A stretch of 7,785 bases of DNA, from contig JBFLVQ010000460.1 in assembly GCA_040758525.1 (NCBI GenBank), forward strand, positions 1 through 7,785, written 5' to 3'. The DNA comes from JBFLVQ01 sp040758525 (GTDB taxonomy: Bacteria; Acidobacteriota; Blastocatellia; Chloracidobacteriales; JADJPF01). The first letter of the stretch is position 1; each line of letters begins with the position of its first letter. Made by a program: the position numbers and the translations under genes. Below the pieces are notes generated by a model. The model did no database searches. It was not told the DNA's origin and saw nothing but the letters and a program-made list of their open reading frames with translations. Shown here one piece after another: positions 4,854 to 7,785 of the stretch.

Positions 4854-7785
4854 ATGAGTAGCGTAGATAAATTTGATTATGAGATTGCTGTTGTTGGTCT
4901 TTGTGGCCGTTTTCCTAAGGCTAACAATATTGATGAATTTTGGCAGAATCTGCGCAATGGAGTAGAAGCAATCTCTTTCTTTACTGATGAAGAGCTTATT
5001 GCTAATGGTGTTAGTACAACAGCACTCAGTGATGCCAATTATGTTAAAGCACAAGCAATCCTTTCTGATGTAGAACTATTTGATGCTGCTTTTTTTGGCT
5101 TTAACCCTAGAGAAGCAGCGATTATGGATCCACAACAGCGCCTTTTTTTGGAGCAAGCTTGGCAAGCACTAGAAATGGCTGGCTATGACTCAGAAACCTG
5201 TTCAGCACGTATAGGTGTTTATGCTGGAGTTAGTGTGAGTTCATATTTTTTAAATAATCTTCACACTAATCAAGAATTGTTAGAGTCAGTAGGTGCTATC
5301 CAAAACTCTATAGGCAATGATAAAGATTATCTAGCTACTCAGGTCTCGTACAAGCTCAATCTTAAAGGACCTAGTCTCACTGTGCAGACAGCCTGTTCTA
5401 CTTCTTTAGTTGCTATTCATCTAGCCTGTCAGAGCCTGCTTAATAGAGAGACTGATATGGCATTGGCAGGAGGTGTCTCGATAAAGCTGCCGCAAAAGCA
5501 AGGCTACTTCTATCAAGAGGGAGGCGTACTCTCTTCCGATGGACATTGCCGTGCTTTTGATGCACAAGCGCAGGGAACTGTAAATGGTAGTGGTGTCGGT
5601 GTAGTAGTGCTAAAGCGATTGAGTGATGCGCTCAATGATGGTGATTATATACATGCAATTATTAAAGGTTCAGCAATCAATAATGATGGCTCTTTGAAGG
5701 TCGGATTTACTGCACCGAGTGTAGATGGACAAGCAGCCGTAATTGAGGAGGCGCTCGCTATGGCTGCGATTGATCCAGAAACTATTTCATATATAGAGAC
5801 CCATGGTACGGCAACGTCTTTAGGAGATCCAATTGAGATCGCTGCTTTAACACAGGCCTTTCGTCAGCATACTGATAAAAAAGGTTTCTGTGCTATTGGT
5901 TCAGTAAAAACAAATATAGGTCATTTGGATGCAGCCGCTGGCGTGGCTAGCTTTATTAAAGCAGTATTATCGCTTAAACAGCATATGCTGCCACCCAGCC
6001 TGCATTTTCAACAACCTAATCCTCAGATAGACTTTGCTAATAGTCCTTTCTACGTTAATACCACATTACGTGAATGGCCAGCAGGTTCTACACCACGCCG
6101 AGCAGGGATTAGTTCTTTTGGTATTGGCGGTACCAATGCTCATATCATTGTTGAAGAACCTCCTATTATTACACGTAAAAAACCCGCCCATCCATATCAC
6201 TTATTGATAGTATCGGCAAAAACAGGTACTGCTTTAGAGACGGCTACTACGAATCTTACAACATACTTAAAGGAACATAGAGATATAGATCTTGGCGATG
6301 TTGCCTATACTTTACAGGTAGGTCGTCGGACTTTTAATCATCGCTTGATGTTAGTAGCTAGTGATCTAGATGATGCTGTACAAGTATTGGAGACAGTAAA
6401 AAAGGTTGATGCATCAATACCTAAACGTGTACTTACAAGTTTTCAAGAACGCCGTAATCGACCAGTAATATTTATGTTTGCCGGTCAAGGAACACAATAT
6501 GTCAATATGGCATTGGAGCTTTATCAATTTGAATCAAGCTTTCGTGCACAGATTGATCATTGTGCAGAATTACTCAAACCTTATCTCAGACTAGATCTAC
6601 GCCAATTACTTTATCCTGCGCCAGAACAGATGGCTATAGCAATAGAACAACTAAATCAGACATTTATTGCACAACCAGCCCTCTTTGTCGTGGAGTACGC
6701 ACTAGCAAAGTTACTGATAGAGTGGGGTATATCTCCACAGGCAATGATTGGCCATAGTATTGGAGAATATGTTGCTGCTTGTTTAGCGGGAGTATTCTCA
6801 TTAGAAGATGCATTATTTTTAGTTGCTGCACGAGGGGAGTTGATGCAACAACTCTCCAGCGGCACTATGCTTGCTGTGCCACTTTCAGAACAAGAGCTAC
6901 TAACTTGGTTGGAGAGAGAGCCTACTATTTCTCTAGCTGCGATCAATGGTCCAACCTTATGTGTAGTTTCTGGACCAACTCCTGCTGTTGAACGATTAGA
7001 AGCTCAATTTATCGAGAATGGATTACCTGTACGACGATTGCACACTTCTCATGCTTTCCATTCTGAGATGATGTCACCTATCTTAGCTACTTTTACCGAG
7101 CAGGTAAAAAATATTAAACTAAACCCTCCCAAGATTCCTTATTTATCGAATCTTACTGGTACTTGGATTACGGATGAAGAAGTAATGCGGCCAAGTTATT
7201 GGGCTGAACATTTACGTCGAACTGTACGCTTTTCCGATGGTGTAAGTGAATTATTAAAAGATCCACAAAGTGTTCTACTAGAAATTGGCCCTGGCCAGAC
7301 ATTGAGTACAGTGGTAAAACAACATCGTAATAGCACACAAGAGAATACATTAAACACAATACGCCATCCTCACGATCATCAATCGGATACTGCCTTTTTA
7401 TTGAATACCATAGGAAGATTATGGTTAGCAGGGGTAACGATTGATTGGTCTGCATTGCCAGCTAATCAAGATTGTCAACGTGTGCCTTTACCAACCTATC
7501 CTTTTGAACGACAGCGCTACTGGATTGAAGCTAACACAGCAGACAAAAAGCTTGATATAAAAGACTGGTTTTATCTGCCTAGTTGGCATCGTACAAGATT
7601 ACCTGAAGCTAGTGTAGAGCAAGATTCAACTTATGAAAAAGCTTGTTGGTTAGTGTTTAGCGATACAGGTGAATTAGGGATACGAATAGCAACACAATTG
7701 ATAAATGATGGTCATTATGTTGTTACCATAAAAGCAGGAGAGCGATTTGCTAAAATTGATAATGGTATATATACAATTAATCCAC
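4854..7785 (+). CDS. Type I polyketide synthase, 5' part: KS-AT(malonyl)-KR region, runs off the right edge
   Basis: I translated this frame by hand from ATG 4854 to the edge: 977 codons with no stop, so the gene continues beyond the window. The KS (about residues 8-430) condenses the upstream acyl chain with malonyl-ACP. It has VQTACSTS with Cys181, THGTATSLGDP with His317, and Lys352 and His357 (KTNIGH). The AT (about 535-840) has GQGTQ 544-548, GHSIGE with nucleophile Ser635, and HAFHS with His736; HAFH predicts malonyl-CoA rather than methylmalonyl-CoA. The post-AT linker ends in PLPTYPFERQRYW (878-890). A YLPSW motif (907-911) and WLVFSDTGELG (from 932) then mark the N-terminal structural half of a ketoreductase. 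No DH motif lies between AT and this region. The catalytic KR half, any methyltransferase and the ACP would be downstream. There is no long N-terminal docking coil. The KS looks like those that accept peptidyl chains from a PCP, which fits the NRPS upstream. Confidence 0.96.
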   Translation, partial: MSSVDKFDYEIAVVGLCGRFPKANNIDEFWQNLRNGVEAISFFTDEELIANGVSTTALSDANYVKAQAILSDVELFDAAFFGFNPREAAIMDPQQRLFLEQAWQALEMAGYDSETCSARIGVYAGVSVSSYFLNNLHTNQELLESVGAIQNSIGNDKDYLATQVSYKLNLKGPSLTVQTACSTSLVAIHLACQSLLNRETDMALAGGVSIKLPQKQGYFYQEGGVLSSDGHCRAFDAQAQGTVNGSGVGVVVLKRLSDALNDGDYIHAIIKGSAINNDGSLKVGFTAPSVDGQAAVIEEALAMAAIDPETISYIETHGTATSLGDPIEIAALTQAFRQHTDKKGFCAIGSVKTNIGHLDAAAGVASFIKAVLSLKQHMLPPSLHFQQPNPQIDFANSPFYVNTTLREWPAGSTPRRAGISSFGIGGTNAHIIVEEPPIITRKKPAHPYHLLIVSAKTGTALETATTNLTTYLKEHRDIDLGDVAYTLQVGRRTFNHRLMLVASDLDDAVQVLETVKKVDASIPKRVLTSFQERRNRPVIFMFAGQGTQYVNMALELYQFESSFRAQIDHCAELLKPYLRLDLRQLLYPAPEQMAIAIEQLNQTFIAQPALFVVEYALAKLLIEWGISPQAMIGHSIGEYVAACLAGVFSLEDALFLVAARGELMQQLSSGTMLAVPLSEQELLTWLEREPTISLAAINGPTLCVVSGPTPAVERLEAQFIENGLPVRRLHTSHAFHSEMMSPILATFTEQVKNIKLNPPKIPYLSNLTGTWITDEEVMRPSYWAEHLRRTVRFSDGVSELLKDPQSVLLEIGPGQTLSTVVKQHRNSTQENTLNTIRHPHDHQSDTAFLLNTIGRLWLAGVTIDWSALPANQDCQRVPLPTYPFERQRYWIEANTADKKLDIKDWFYLPSWHRTRLPEASVEQDSTYEKACWLVFSDTGELGIRIATQLINDGHYVVTIKAGERFAKIDNGIYTINP

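Noticed and set aside
4278..5054. Minus-strand ORFs across the oxidase gene and the start of the PKS gene
   Set aside because: They are antisense to clearly recognisable HDO and KS sequence and have no ribosome binding site or family resemblance.
6560..7455. Small ORFs on both strands inside the AT region
   Set aside because: The PKS frame is open here and carries the AT motifs GHSIGE and HAFHS, so these are shadows. They do not indicate a frameshift.
1..7785. CRISPR arrays, insertion sequences, tRNAs, long repeats or terminators
   Set aside because: The window is almost entirely coding. The only internal similarity I noticed is the expected homology between the two A-PCP units.

Overview
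The window is the middle of a bacterial assembly-line (hybrid NRPS/PKS) biosynthetic gene cluster. All three genes lie on the + strand, are closely spaced and read as one operon. The DNA is AT-rich (about 40% G+C in a line counted by hand), and two genes have strong Shine-Dalgarno sites. The module style (LCL condensation domain, hybrid-type ketosynthase with a VQTACSTS active site, malonyl-type cis-AT) is shared by cyanobacteria, myxobacteria, Chloroflexi and some symbiotic or intracellular proteobacteria. I cannot fix the phylum from the sequence.

Region 1 (2-4117) is the 3' part of an NRPS gene cut by the left edge. In order it encodes the C-terminal part of an adenylation domain, a PCP, an LCL condensation domain, a complete adenylation domain, a second PCP, and a basic Gln/Arg-rich tail. 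There is no epimerase and no thioesterase, so the peptide is not released here.

Region 2 (4148-4825) encodes a small stand-alone protein of the haem-oxygenase-like diiron oxidase (HDO) fold, annotated elsewhere as 'iron-containing redox enzyme'. Most expected metal ligands are visible. One position that is usually Asp appears to be Glu.

Region 3 (4854 to the right edge) is the 5' part of a type I PKS gene with no stop codon in the window. It encodes KS, malonyl-specific AT and the start of a ketoreductase region. All active-site residues of KS and AT are present.

Read together, the NRPS loads and condenses at least two amino acids and ends on a PCP. The PKS KS, which starts almost at its own N-terminus, is the natural acceptor and would add one malonate-derived C2 unit, probably reduced at the beta-carbon if the KR is complete. 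The HDO gene lies exactly at the NRPS-to-PKS handover and is the most interesting gene here, because its family carries out unusual chemistry on amino-acid-like substrates (N-oxygenation, oxidative C-C cleavage, decarboxylation). I see no tRNA, rRNA, CRISPR array, insertion sequence, operon promoter or terminator. The only non-coding DNA is two gaps of about 30 bases or less between genes.
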